Positions 37,162-50,049 of a stretch of DNA of 64,000 bases are shown piece by piece. Each line of letters begins with the position of its first letter. The first letter of the stretch is position 1. Under the pieces are notes generated by a model, which ran no database searches, was not told where the DNA came from, and worked only from the letters and a program-made list of their open reading frames with translations. This DNA is from Buxus sempervirens (taxonomy: Eukaryota > Streptophyta > Magnoliopsida > Buxales > Buxaceae), in contig OX387190.1 of NCBI GenBank assembly GCA_947561395.2, forward strand, positions 18,470,858 to 18,534,857, written 5' to 3'. The position numbers and the translations under genes were made by a program.

Positions 37162-39441
37162 TGTAGACACCCCAAATTGCACAAACAATCATCAAAAATC
37201 ATTATCTCCTGGAAAGCCAGCACAGAATTTGAAGAAAATAAACTTTTACCTGTATCCGGATACTCAATCCGGATACAAGTACTCCTTCCCGTATCCGGAT
37301 ACTCATACCGGATACACGTGAGCCTTAGGGTATCCGGTACCATGTACCGGATACCTTAAAGCCCTTTGTTATCCGGCCTGATATACCGGATATCTTAAGT
37401 TTGCTCAAAATTAGGGTTTTCCGAGAGCTTTTCACTTTTACCATCATGTCCCTCATTAAATGAGGGGAAATCTCGGAAATAACCTTAGGGTTTAGGTTGG
37501 AGGGGTTCTAGACATTAATTTGTGTCTACCAATAACCCTAACCTTTGCCTATAAATAGGAGACTCCTCCTTAAGCAAAGCACACAACTCTTGTTTTGAAT
37601 TCTCGCAAAGAAGAACTCCAAGAGAAGAAGAAAACCGCTGCGGAATCGCCTCCAGAGCTCAGGTAAGCCTCAACTCTTCTTTTTATTTTCTGTCTTTACA
37701 TTCCTAGATCTAGATCTCTTCTTCTACCTTTCTGTAGTGTAAAGCCTTGTTTGTATGTGTGGAAATCCTTCCCCGGCTCAAAGTATCTCAAGACTCCCCT
37801 AGCCGTAAAACGTGAAGGCAGATCTAGGAGAAACGAGACTGGGGATTGACCCTAGTGCTAGAACCTATGTAGCATAAGGCCTTTTTGATTGATTGTAAAC
37901 CGTTCCATATTCAAAGTACCCTTGATTATCTTAAAGAGAACAGAGGGAAACGATAATGGAACGGAACCCTAGGCTATGCTAGAACCTATTTTGTTGAATC
38001 TATATGCATGTTGTATTGATCTTGCTTGGTTTTTCACTTTTGCACACATATTACACTTTTTTGGTGAATAGGCTCACATTTGGGGATTTATTACATTCAT
38101 TGTGATAAATCTCCAATAAATGGCCTCAATCAAATTCTGGAGTGTTTTTAAATGTTTTTCAAAGGTTTTGGATTCATCTCACACGAATCACACACTTTTT
38201 GTCAATTTTCGGATATGGTTTTCTTCAAAAGTGGCTTAGCTTGACAGCACCTGTACCCTTACTTCGGACGTCCATAACTTCATCATCCGGATGAATTTTG
38301 GGGCGATTCCAGAACCATGGGAAAGGTGAGGCTGTCTAGTTTATGTCCACCAAATTTCATAAATTTCTATTTAGCGGATTTTTGACACCTCTCTGTCGAA
38401 GTTAAGTGGACAGTTCAGGTTCAAATACAGAACTTGTCACTTCGACGGAGCGCCATGTGTTCGATTTAAGTCCGATTCGAATGATTTTTGTTTCTGAGTA
38501 CTCCTTTTTGAGTCTATTTTCAAATCCAGTTGGTTTCATAATTGTTGGATTCCATTTGAATTATTGGTAGCCGATTTACTCAGAACTGTTCATTTGTACT
38601 TTTTTGGGTAAATCTGTGATCTTTGGGGCCTGTTCGGGAGACCACCCAAGGCACATCCGAAGGGATTTTTGTATGAGGCTAGTTTCTATTGAAATATGGC
38701 CATACAAACTTCAATCACACCAAATTTCGTGGACTTTTATGTAGTGGATTTTTCTAGACAATTTTCCAAAGTTGCCCACTTACCACTTTTAAAAATCCCC
38801 AGCAGCAACTTCAAAGGAGCATAACTCCTAGGATTTTTATCGGATTAACTTGAGATTTTGCATGAGCTCCTTATTTATCATAATCTTTCAAATAGAGTTG
38901 GTTTGAATCAATTTGAAATTGGATTCGAATGATTTCAAGACAAAGGACCTTACTTTTTACCAAAATTCCCGGATTTGCCTCAACTTGGTTTTGGCCACTT
39001 TTACTTTGATTTCCATCTTTTGAAATACTCCAGAAGTGATATTGACATAAGAGAAGATCTAAAATCCATTTGGATCTTCATGTGAATATATCATACACTT
39101 GTTCCTTTTTTTAAGGTTTTTTCATGATTTTTAGCAAGCTTCTTATTTTCTTTTTTAGCATGAACATACACTTGGCAACCACTTCGTGTGGGTGAATGGG
39201 GGTGCCTAACACCTTCCCCCGTTCATAATCTAATCCCCTTACCCATCTCTGGATTTGATTTTCAAGTAGGATTATTTTTATCCTAGAATGTTTCTTTTTT
39301 CACTTTTTGCCTATTTTTGATCTCTTTTGGTGTCCATTCTCACCCCAAAATCATGAATGGTGGCGACTCTCCCATTTTTGCGTTGAGCCCGTGTGTTGAC
39401 GGAGGGATGATCACTCCGGTGATTTTTTCCCATGTCTCACA
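37162..39441 (+). mobile_element. Tat-like solo LTR, copy B (2280 bp)
   Basis: Begins TGTAGACACCCC and ends CATGTCTCACA; flanks GGACG (37157-37161) and GGATG (39442-39446) differ at one base. TATAAATA at 37550-37557, leader, then the splice donor CAG|GTAAG at 37663. The tract GGGGTGCCTAACACCTTCCC near 39198 is shared with copies A and C. A short open frame at 39351-39526 is just conserved LTR sequence also present in A and C. Confidence 0.82.
37252..37393. repeat. Four tandem 25-bp dyads (8-9-8) in LTR copy B
   Basis: Units at 37252-37276, 37291-37315, 37330-37354 and 37369-37393. The arms are TATCCGG/CCGGATA throughout; the last unit has outer T/A instead of G/C, changed on both arms or mismatched. 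Spacers are always 9 nt, with sequences unrelated to copy A. Confidence 0.9.
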
Positions 39442-42409
39442 GGATGAAAACTCAAAACCAACAAAACAACCCTATTCTTATGCATGGGTATTAACCATAT
39501 TAAAACCCTATTTAAATAAGACATGATCAAATGCTTACAACTCTAACTTAACTCATGCACATGACCAATCAAAAGCCTCCCTTATTTTAAATCCTTCAAT
39601 TAATGAAATCCTTGATCCCATGAAACTCAAGGTACAATATTAGAATGCTTAACCAATTAGATTTAAACAAAACTTTAACATTAAACTTACTGCAAGCACC
39701 CAAATTTTGATCAAACCAAAATGTGCTAAAAACAGCAAAACCTCAAAATAGATTTGAACCCTAAGGAGCAAGAAATGTCTTTTTTTTCTGATCCCTATAC
39801 CCTATGCCAATGGGTAGGAAATCTCGATACGGTTCCAACGCAACTGAGTTTGTGTGAATCGGAGTCCGGATAAAGTAGTTATGGTCAAAACACTCTCAAG
39901 GGCAAAACTGTAATTAAATGTAAAACTGGCAACGTGACAAATGTGCAAACCACGTTTGCCAAGTGGAAAATTAAAGGACAAAACACAAAAGAAAATAAAA
40001 TATCATGAGATTTCTCTCAGTAATGAGAGATCATGGATGATATTTTTCTCATTAATGAGAAATCTCTTATTAATGAGAGAATCAAATGGAGATTTCTCTC
40101 ATGAAATCCCTCTACCCTAACCTCACTTATAGATAGGTCCCCCTCTCCCTAGACCTCTCTCAAGACTCTCCAAGACCACCCCTCTCCCCTAACCTCTCTC
40201 AAGACACTCCAAGGCTCCACCCTCACTCCACACTCTCTAAGTCTCGACCTCCCACTTCACACTCCAACACACATACCTCCCACTTCACTCTCCAAGGCTC
40301 CACCCCCCACTACACTCTCCAAGACCCCTAACCCCTTCCAAACCTCTTCAAAAACCTACCAATCTCCACCAACCTTCTTCTTCTTCCTCTTGAACCAAGA
40401 AGGAAACCCAAGAACCCTTAGACCTTGAAAAGGAGGAGCTCAACTGCTGTCCACACTTCAAGAAGACTCAAAGCAACCCTCAAGAAGGCTCTCATCCCCA
40501 AGGTGAGCTTTCTTTTTGTATTTTATTCAATATATATGAAGATCTATGCTATTTGAGCTTGTTAAGAGTAAATGCTCGTGTTTAACACATGTTATACCCT
40601 TTCTTCGTCTTCCCTCTCCCCCTTTTGCCTTTATTTTGTTTGTGAGAGGAGATCCCTAGGGTAAGGGGAGAAGATGAGGCAAAATGGGAGGTATTGAGAG
40701 ATCCTATAATGGTAAAACCACATAAGAGACTCATGTTAATGCACTTTCATGTTTCTTTCATTTAATAAGGGGAGAGCATGTTCTCCTTCCCATCTCCATC
40801 TAATGTACCCTATAAACCCCCACCTTCCCTTCTTTACTAGCTTTCGTAGTCCTCTTTAACTCTCTTTTAATATTGTTATATATGTTGTTTCTTGAGGTTG
40901 ATTTGTATGGTGTTACCATTTCTAGCATGCACACATGAAGCATATCACCACACACATGGGAGAGTCACCAAGCACATGTTCACTTCTTGATTCCAAGCAC
41001 ACTTTTATGATTCTTATACACCTTGTGAAGCACATACTTCATTGTTTTTGCTTATATATGATAGTAATGCTGATTTCTTTGTTTTAAGTAATGGATTTAA
41101 GTGTATTATGTGAGCATGCAACTTGGTGTGGCCAATTCGGACTTTGGGGAAGGACCTTTTAGGTCCCTCATTTCCACCTCCTCATGGAGGGAATGAGCAT
41201 TTCCTAGGCACCTTGGGAGACGTGCTTATGGCCTCTCCCAATCACATGAGATTCAACTCATGGATGGAGGAACAAGGCCCTTAGCCTTGCTCCCCATTTC
41301 CTTTGGCTTAAAACCAAACCAATAGCTTAATTAGGTTCACCATCCTAGTCTTAGACTACTGTGGGACTACTTAGGGGCCCACAATAATCTTGGTCTTCCT
41401 CAAAGACCATTGGATCCATTCCCTGTTCACAAAATGCAAAACTATAATTTTCTGTGCTTGACTGAAAACTCAGTTCGATCAAGCATATAACCAGTCATAG
41501 CCGAAATTGGATTTCGGTTATGCTTATTTTTTAGCATGACCGAAATTCAATTTCGGTCATGAATGGTTACTGGGTTGACCGACCTGTTTTTTTTGGTCAA
41601 ACCCAAAGAAAACCCAAAAGATGCAATTTCTGAATCCTTTATGGCTTTAACCCCTTTTAATCAAACCAATTAAAACCAATAGGGTTTTGGGCTCTACCTT
41701 AACCCAATTTGGGGCTTGGGCCCAAATTTGATACCGATGGGCCTTCCAATGGGGTCCACGCATCAGACTCAGGTCACTTGAGCTAAAAAGATAGAATCAA
41801 AATAAAGGGACCTACAACACACATGTGGTCCCACCAAGACTTAATCAAATGAGCATGTTGGCATAGGATGGGTGAGATAAAGGTGAGTTGACTCAATTAA
41901 AGATTAACCATGGATGACCCATGGGACCCGTCTCTTGATGGGACAGACCAGGGTGTCTACGAACTTCCCCGAATCCTAACCGGACACTTTCTCAGAATCT
42001 CGATGCGCAGACCACCCAGTAGACAGTCTTTTATCCAGGTGTCTGTTTGCACCCCATTAGGTAGTGGCGACTCCCCAAACTCCTTTTATCCAAATTTGAC
42101 ATCCCGATCCCAGAAGCGTATGATCCTTCACACTTTCGCCGGAGAGCGCGTTGGGTATTTCCCAAAGGGAGGTGATCACATCACCGTCCCCCACGTGCGC
42201 CGCGGATTGACGTGTGCACACTTACCTTAGTCTTTTCTTTGATCTTGACCTTCCAAACTCTCCAAAGATTTCCGGAATCAAGTCTCACCCTCTCTTTCAC
42301 CTAAAAATCACAGTTTAACCTCAAATTAATTCCATATATTTATTAAAATTAAATATATAAAGGGGCAAGAGCTTACAATTTCCCCCCAGTTGGTTTTACT
42401 AATAGTATA

Positions 42410-44271
42410 TGTGAGACCATGACCCTCAGGTCGGTTGGACCATCGAACCGTTTTAGTTTTGGAGTTGCCACTATCCATCGGGTCATGAGTGTGGATAGTC
42501 ACCCATAAATTAATTATGCAGATAAGACAAAACCAGTCTAACCAAAAATTGGGGTAGGAGGTTCGGTTAAGAGGTTGGGAAGGTGTTAGGCTCCCAACTC
42601 CTTCTGGCTTAATGAATCAGTTGCCTTCTCAAATTTCACCCAAAATAAATTCATAAAAATGATAAAATAAAAATGTGGGATTATTAGGATTTGACCCAAT
42701 ACATAATAATCAAATGGACCATTAATCCCAATCCCTTGGAAAATATCTACAAAATTGGGATTTCCAAATATAAGCTTACTCATGATATATTAAAAAAATA
42801 ACTAAATTGAAAATAAAAAAATCTTTCATTTGGGTTTAAGTCACTTGGCCATTACATTGGAGTTTAGTAAAAGCCCTTGGTGATGTTGAACCACTTTTGC
42901 CAGCAAGAAAGGTGATAAAATATACTAAGTTGAACTAATCCTAAAAATAAAATGATGAAGTCAAATGAACAAGAAGCTATAGAATAACGTAACTAGCAGA
43001 AGTATACATGCATGACAAATTTCACGTGAAAATGGACCTTTTTTTAGAAAGAAAAAACACCTAAGAGCACAATCTAAGATATGAATAAAAAAGTAAACTA
43101 GTAAAACTCAAATAAATCCTAAGAAAAATTGAGATCACAAATAACAAGTAACATTTATCATAAAAATAAACATGAAGCAATAATAAAAAAAATGAAGGCA
43201 ACTTAATTAACTAATATAACATGAATGCATAACATAAGGTGAACCTAGAATATGATTGAACTAAATCATGACAATCTAATAATAAAGTAAAATAAAAGAT
43301 CTAAAACAAATTCTAAATCATGCATAAAAACGAAATGAGTTCAGCCACAAGCATTCCACCTAAGCTTCAAATGGTGATCCTATCAACATACTATAGATTT
43401 ACGTAACAAGTTTCCAGCAATAAAGACAATCAAATAATCATAAAAAAAAATCAAGGTTTAGTATCAACTATCAAGCACAACATGAAAATATTCTGGCCGA
43501 TCGAATAAAACAATAAAGTATGACCAACAACAATGAGGAATTCGACTTACCTGATTCTCGGGAGAGCTAGAATTTGAACATTGCCGAAAGCTAAAATTCA
43601 ATATCGCCTGAGTTACCTTATACTGCTAAGAAATCTGAAGGCTTGCGCATGACTCCAAGGGAGCACTCTCGTCAATTCATGGGAGGGATCATTCGCCAGA
43701 AGCAAGGTTTGGTTCACCAGTGATCACCAAAGCTTAAAGTTGCTACTTTGGAGGAGTGCTAAATAGGGGGCTATTCCCTGAGATCACAAGAGATATCCGA
43801 TGTGGCTGAAAAATTAAGAGAGAAAGGAAAGTGGGACAACCTCTATTTTTGAGAGAATGAAATCACCGTCGCTTGTGTTCAATCGTTTCACTTCTCCCTT
43901 TCCACATTGCCTTCTCTTCTTTCCACTGTTGTGCTCAACCGTCCTCCTCTCTTCTCATGTTTTCCTCACAATGCCTCCACGTATACTATCCTCTCTTTCT
44001 CCCCTCCCTTCTCTTGGAGTGGGACCCCTTTTATAGACAACAAGAGATGAGATTCCTTCTCTCATTAGTGATAAGGGAGAAATATATCTTTATCTCCAAC
44101 AATCCCTATCACTTATCATGGCTCTATTTCAAAATTTTCTTCCTTATCAAGAGAACCAGATAACTTCCTTTTCTTTTGATTGGGCCATAATAGGCTTTGT
44201 ATGGGATTGGGTTCAGCCCTACTGGGTTATCTCACTTTAAATGGGGTTTAGCCCAAATTGAGGTGTCTACT
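42410..44271 (-). mobile_element. Tat-like solo LTR, copy E (1862 bp)
   Basis: Plus strand begins TGTGAGACCATG and ends GAGGTGTCTACT, flanked by GTATA (42405-42409 and 44272-44276). On the minus strand there is a TATA box CTATAAAAGG (44027-44036) and a donor CAG|GTAAG at 43550. Ends and layout match copies A-C, but the body is diverged and has no TATCCGG dyads. The tract GGGAAGGTGTTAGGC near 42578 corresponds to the one in A-C. Confidence 0.8.
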
Positions 44272-44276
44272 GTATA

Positions 44277-44794
44277 GATGTTCTCATGTAACTATCTTAT
44301 ATATGGTTAAGGTTTATACGAATAAGTACGCACGTATTGTACCGCACGAGCTACCCCTAGGCACATTCTTTAATTTTGGTTATGATGATGTCTTTGTTAC
44401 CCTGCCTGCTTGGTCCAATATGGTTACATAGTCTGATACCTTGTTTCTAGGGGTGTTCATAGGCGTGCTGCTAGTCTGGCCAGGAATGACCAGCTAGTTC
44501 TTGGATGTGCTTTGTCATCCATTGCTTGTTTGTACAACGACTACAATCGGACCGGGAAAGACTTTTAAAATCCTAATAAATTCTTAGATAGGCTTGGTCA
44601 AGTATGGAAATTCTCAGATAGGCCCGAGTCGCCCGACCAATATTTATATAAAATATTATAAATAAAATTTGTAAATATAATCTTTTGTTTATAATATGTA
44701 CTTATAAAGTACTTGAATTTTGATTTTAAACCTTAATAAGTGTGTGTTTTAATGTTCTTTCCTATTTTAAAACATTATTTATAGATAAATATAA
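44277..44794. other. Unassigned DNA before the DUF247 array
   Basis: AT-rich; a GGGGTGTTCATAGG segment near 44453 may be the edge of a decayed hAT-type MITE. No gene. Confidence 0.3.
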
Positions 44795-47535
44795 AACAGA
44801 GCCAAGTAAAGTCCATGTCTTTTCTTCGAAATCCAGTAAGGCTTGTTTACCTCGATGATAAGGACCTATTGACCTTAGGCAAACAAGCCTTCTGATTAAT
44901 GTTGACAAGGTTATTGGGAAGCTTAAAGATGCATGCCGAGCTCCTTATGGATGGTGTCAATTCTCGTCGCCAATCCTGTAATCGTTGCTGAAACATCATT
45001 GCATGATACTCCAGTTCTGAGAGTCTGATTTTTATCCCGTGGCAGCTCTCTAAAATTTCTTCTCATATTTTGAAATCCGGACCAATTAGAGTCCTTGTCA
45101 TGGTACTTGGGAATATTTTTCTAACTTCTCTGTGTTGAGTCTCCGCAATGAGGGGGAGGGAGGGAAGAGAGGTTATTTGCTAGTGAAATGGCGGGCAATG
45201 TTTTATATCCTATCCCGTAATTGTCGCTGCAACATCATTGCATGATAATCAAGTTCTGAGAGTCTAATTTTCATCACGTGGCTGTTCTTTGAAATTTCTT
45301 TTGTCAAATTTTGAAATTTGGATTGATTGGATGCATTTGTCACAGTACTTGGGAGATTTGAACTTCTCTATGTTGAGTCTCGACAATGAGTGGGAGGGGA
45401 GAGAAGTTATTTGCTAGTGAAGACGATGGGAAATGTTGTATCAACGTACATTTCCCTTGTAGCCTCTTCTAGTGGATGAATGTCGCTAAGGTATCTTCTC
45501 AAAGTCTAGTTCACGTCAGTATTGTCTACTCTAGTTACAAGTAAGGTCCATTTCTTTTCTTCGAAATCTAGTAAGGCTCGTTTACCTCGATGATAAGGAC
45601 CTATTGACACAATTTGAGACAAGTAAGCCTTCTCATTAATGTCAACAAGGTTACCAGGAAGCCTAAAGACACATGTCGAGCTCCTTCTGCATGGTGTAAA
45701 TTTTCGTTGCCTATCTCACAATCATCGCTGTAACATCATTGCATAATACTCAAGTTCTGAGAGTATGATTTTCATCTCGTAGCTACTTTCTGAAATTTCT
45801 TCTGTTATATTTTGAAATCTAGATTGATGGGATGCATTGTCACAGTACTTGGGAAATTTTTGCTAACTTATTTGTGTTGAGTCTCGACAATGAGGGAGAG
45901 GGAGGGAAGAGAGGTTATTTGCTAGTGAAGATGGTGGAAAATGTTGTATCAACAGAGCCAAGTAAAGTCCATGTCTTTTCTTCGAAATCCAGTAAGGCTT
46001 GTTTACCTCGATGATAAGGACCTATTGACCTTAGGCAAACAAGCCTTCTGATTAATGTTGACAAGGTTATTGGGAAGCTTAAAGATGCATGCCGAGCTCC
46101 TTATGGACGGTGTCAATTCTCGTCGCCAATCCTGTAATCGTTGCTGAAACATCATTGCATGATACTCCAGTTCTGAGAGTCTGATTTTTATCCCGTGGCA
46201 GCTCTCTAAAATTTCTTCTCATATTTTGAAATCCGGACAAATTAGAGTCCTTGTCATGGTACTTGGGAATATTTTTCTAACTTCTCTGTGTTGAGTCTCC
46301 GCAATGAGGGGGAGGGAGGGAAGAGAGGTTATTTGCTAGTGAAGATGGTGGAAAATGTTGTATCAACATAAATTTCTCTTGCAGTTTCTTCTAGTGGATT
46401 AATGTCACTCAAGTATCTTCTCAAAGTTTTGTTCATGTCGGTATTGTCTACTTTAGTTACAATGGAGCCAAACAAGGCTATCTTCAAAATCCAGTAAGGC
46501 TTGTTTACCTCTATGATAAGGACCTATCGAGATAATCTCAGGCAAACAAGCCTTTCGATTAATGTCGACAAGGTTATTGGGAAGCCAAAGAAGCATGTCG
46601 AGTTCCTTTTAGATGGTGTCAATTCTCGTCACCCGTCCTGCAATCGTCACTGCAACATCATTGCATCTTATTCAAGTTTTGAGAGTTTGATTTTCATCCT
46701 GTGGTTGCTCTTTGAAATTTATTCTGTTATGTTTTGAAATCCTGATTGATTGGATGCCATGTCACAAGACTTGGGAAATTTTTGCTAACTTCTATATGTT
46801 GAGTCTCAACAATGAGGGGAAGGGAGGGAAGAGAGGTATTTGCTTCCTATCACTGCAACATCTATCATTGCATGGTACTTAAGTTCTGAGTCTGATTATC
46901 ATCATGTGGCTTCTCTCTGAAATTTCTTCTCTCATATTTTGAAATCTGGACCGATTGGACACCTTGTCATAGTATTTGGGAAATTTGAACTTCTATGTGA
47001 TGAGTCTCGACAATGATGGGGAGGGAGGGGATAGAAGTTATTTACTAGTGAAAATGATGTGAAATGTTATATCAATGTAAATTTCCCTTGCAGTTTCTTC
47101 TAGTGGATAGATGTCGTTCAGGCATTTTCTCAAAGTCTTGTTCACGTTGGTATTGTTTGCTCTAGTTACAATAGAGCCAAGTAAGGTCCATTTCTTTTCT
47201 TTGAAATCCAGTAAGGCTTGTTTACCTCGACGATAAGGACATATATCAACATAATCTTAGGCAAACAAGTTGATTAATGTCGACAATGTTACTGGGAAGC
47301 CTAAAGATGCATGTTGAGCTCCTTGTGGATGGTGTCAATTCTTGCCGCCTATCCTGCAATCATTGCCCTTTGAAATTTCTTCTATCATATTTTGAAATCC
47401 GGATCAATTGGATGCCTTGTCACAGTACTTGGGAAATTTTCTCTAAGTTCTCAGTGTTGAGTCTCAACAATGAGGGGGAGGGAGCGGAGAGAGGTTATTT
47501 GCTAGAGAAGATGGCAAGAAATGTTATATCAATGT
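44795..47535 (-). pseudogene. DUF247 fragment array, segment 1 (about five copies)
   Basis: Head-to-tail copies of a unit that, on the minus strand, encodes pieces of the N-terminal part of a plant DUF247 protein (typical CIFRLP, then N-KACLPKIVSIGPYHQGKQ, then KKW, then NPLEE-ARE). Conserved anchors (AGTAAGGCTTGTTTACC on the plus strand) lie near 44836, 45571, 45991, 46494 and 47209. Every copy carries stops or frameshifts and none continues into the rest of DUF247, so these are fragments and not genes. Copies at 44795-45190 and 45950-46345 are almost identical. The segment ends where LTR copy C is inserted. Confidence 0.75.
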
Positions 47536-50049
47536 TATAGACACCCCAAATTGCACAGTAAAAATGATCAATAATCAGCAAAAATAATTGCTTCCTTTGA
47601 ATCCAGCACAAAAATGTGAAAAAAAGCAAGTTTTCCTTGTATCCGACAACTCAGGTCGGATACAAGTGCATCTGTTCGTATCCGATGGAACATGCCGGAT
47701 ACAAGTAGCCCTTAATGTATTCGGCAACATATGCCGGATACACATAAGCGCTAGTGTATCCGACCTGACATGCCGGATACACTAGTTTTGCTCAAAATTA
47801 GGGTTTTCCGAGAGCTTTCACCTTTTACCATCATATCCCTCATTAAATGAGTGGAAATCTCGGAAATAGCCTTAGGGTTAAGGTTGGTGGGCTCTAGACA
47901 TTATTTTGTGTCTAGCATCATGCAAACCCTAACCCTAGCCATTGCCTATAAATAGGAGGCTCCTCCTTAAGCAAATGACCATTAACTCTCTTGCCAACAA
48001 TTCTTGCTAAGAACTTTTGCCAAGAAAAGCTCCGAGAGAAGAGGAAAACCGCTGCGGAAGTGCTTCCAGAACCCAGGTAAGCCTCAAACCTCTTTTTAAT
48101 TTCTGTTTTTTTCATTTCTAGATCTAGATCTCTTCTTCTACCTTTCTGTAGAATAAGGCCTTGATGTGTGTATGAAAACCCTTCCCCGGCTCAAAGTATC
48201 TCAAGACTCCCCCTAGCCGTAAAACGTGAAGGTGGGATCTAGGAGAAACGAGACTGAGGATTGATCCTAGTGCTAGAACCTCTTTGAATAAGCCTTTTGA
48301 ATCTTTGTAAACCGTTCCATATTCAAAGTACCCCAAGATTATCTTGAAGAACCGTGTTTAACGGGGAGAGAGAACTAAGGGAAACGATAATGGAACGGAA
48401 CCCTAGGTTGTTCTAGAACCCTTTTTTTTATTGATCTAAATGCATGCTATGAGCCTTCTGATTCTTTGAAAACCCTTCCGTATTCAAAGTACCCCAACAT
48501 TATCTTGAAGAACCGTGTTTAACGGGGAGAGAGAACTAAGGGAAACAATAATGGAACGGAACCCTAGATTGTTTTAGAACCTTATTTTGATTAATATGAA
48601 TGTATATTATCTTTGCTACGTTGTTCGAATGGTTTTTTACACTTACACATACATAGCACATGATTTTGGGTGGGATAGGCTCATATTTTGGATTTATTGC
48701 GTTTATTGTGATAAATCTGAAATAAATAGCCTCAATCAATTTTGGAATGTTTTCAAATGATTTTTAAAGGATTTTGATTAATCTTGCACGGATCACACAT
48801 ACTTCATCACTATTTGGTGTTGGTTTTTTTCAAAAAGGGCTTAACTTGATAGCAACTGTACCACAACTTCGGACACTTATAACTTCACCGTCCGGATGAA
48901 TTTTGCAGTTATTTTAGAACCATGGGAAAGGTGAGGCTGTCTAGTTTATGCCTACCAAATTTCATCAATTTCTATCAAGCAGATTTTTGACACCTCTCTG
49001 TCAAAGTTGATAGGTCATTTCAGATCTGAATACGGAACCTGTCACTTCGACTGAGCGCCATGTGTTTGTTTTAAATCCGATTCGAGTGATTTTTGTTTCT
49101 GGGCACTCCTTTATGAGTCTATTTTCAAATCCAGTTGGTTTCATAATTTTTTAACTCCATCTGTGTCGTGAGTAACAGATTTACTCAGAGCTGTTCAACA
49201 GCACTTTTCTGGGTAAATCTGTGATCTTCGGGGCCTGTTCGGGAGACCACCCAAGGCACATCCGAATGAATTTTTGTATGAGACTAGTTTCATTTAAAAG
49301 GTGGCCATACAAACTTCACTCACACCAAATTTCATGAATTTATATTGAGCAGAATTTTCTAGATAATTTTCCAAACTTGCCCACTTGTCACTTTTAATCA
49401 TCTCCAGCAGCTACTTTAAAGGAGCATAACTCCTAGGTTTTCAACCGGATCAACTTGAAATTTTGCATGAGACTCTGATTTACCATAATCTTTCAAATAG
49501 ATTTGGTTTGATTCAATTTAAAATTGGACTTGAATGATTTTAAGACAAATGGCATTATCTTTTACCGAATTTCTCGGATTTCACTCAACTTGGTTTTTTT
49601 TGCAATCTTTGCTTTGATTTCTATTTATTGTTGATATTTCAAAAGTGATATTGACATAAAAGAGGATCTGGAATCCATTTGGATTTCTCATGTGAAGATA
49701 TCACACATTGGCTTAATTCTTTTCCAATGTTTTTAATGATTTTTTAGCAAGCTTTCTTATCCTTTTTGCATGTACAAACACTTGGCAACCACCTTGTGTG
49801 GGTGAATGGGGGTGCCTAACAGCTTCCCCCGTTCATAATCTAATCCCCTTACCCATCTCTGGATTTGATTTTCAAGTAGGGTTATTTTTACTCTAGAATT
49901 TGGTTTTTAACCCTTTTTGCATATTTTGATGATTTTGGTGTCCATTCACACCCCAAAAATCTGAATGGTGGCGACTCTCTCACTTTTTGCGTTGAGCCCG
50001 TGTGCTGACGGAGGGGGAATCATCCCGGTGATTTTTCCCATGTCTCACA
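47536..50049 (+). mobile_element. Tat-like solo LTR, copy C (2514 bp), inside the DUF247 array
   Basis: Begins TATAGACACCCC (first TG decayed to TA) and ends CATGTCTCACA, flanked by AATGT (47531-47535 and 50050-50054). Other array units give the uninterrupted sequence, confirming the insertion. TATAAATA at 47947-47954 and splice donor CAG|GTAAG at 48077. About 110 bp around 48300-48410 is repeated at 48460-48570. Confidence 0.85.
47639..47780. repeat. Four tandem 8-9-8 dyads in LTR copy C
   Basis: First unit 47639-47663, last 47756-47780. Spacers are 9 nt. The first unit has GTATCCGA paired with TCGGATAC, a two-sided change that keeps the stem; the others have one mismatch each. Confidence 0.88.

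Larger units (their letters stand above)
34924..42377 (-). mobile_element. Composite LTR-derived block, possible large LTR with nested copy B
   Basis: The left end TGTCACGCCTCGGACC and the right end GCTTACA are flanked by ATTTC (34919-34923 and 42378-42382), the form of an LTR insertion. The first 2.2 kb shares motifs with the solo LTR at 52479-55464 (the CGCC..GGA start, and GAGATACGAATATCTCAG near 35360 and 52728). The part from about 41640 to 42010 matches the tandem LTR-like units at 60341-64000. A TATA-like TTATAGATA at 40129 and a donor-like AAG|GTGAGC near 40500 lie on the plus strand, so more than one LTR is probably merged here. No pol coding sequence was found. Confidence 0.4.

Noticed and set aside
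39317-39526. Open frame starting near MNGGDSPIFALSPCVDGG, also at 8760-9032 on the minus strand
   Set aside because: This is conserved noncoding LTR sequence present in copies A, B and C; at 8760-9032 it is an accidental join of LTR and envelope-like ORF.
41910-42230. 106-codon frame on the plus strand
   Set aside because: Lies in LTR-derived sequence shared with the 60-64 kb units, where the frame is not kept.
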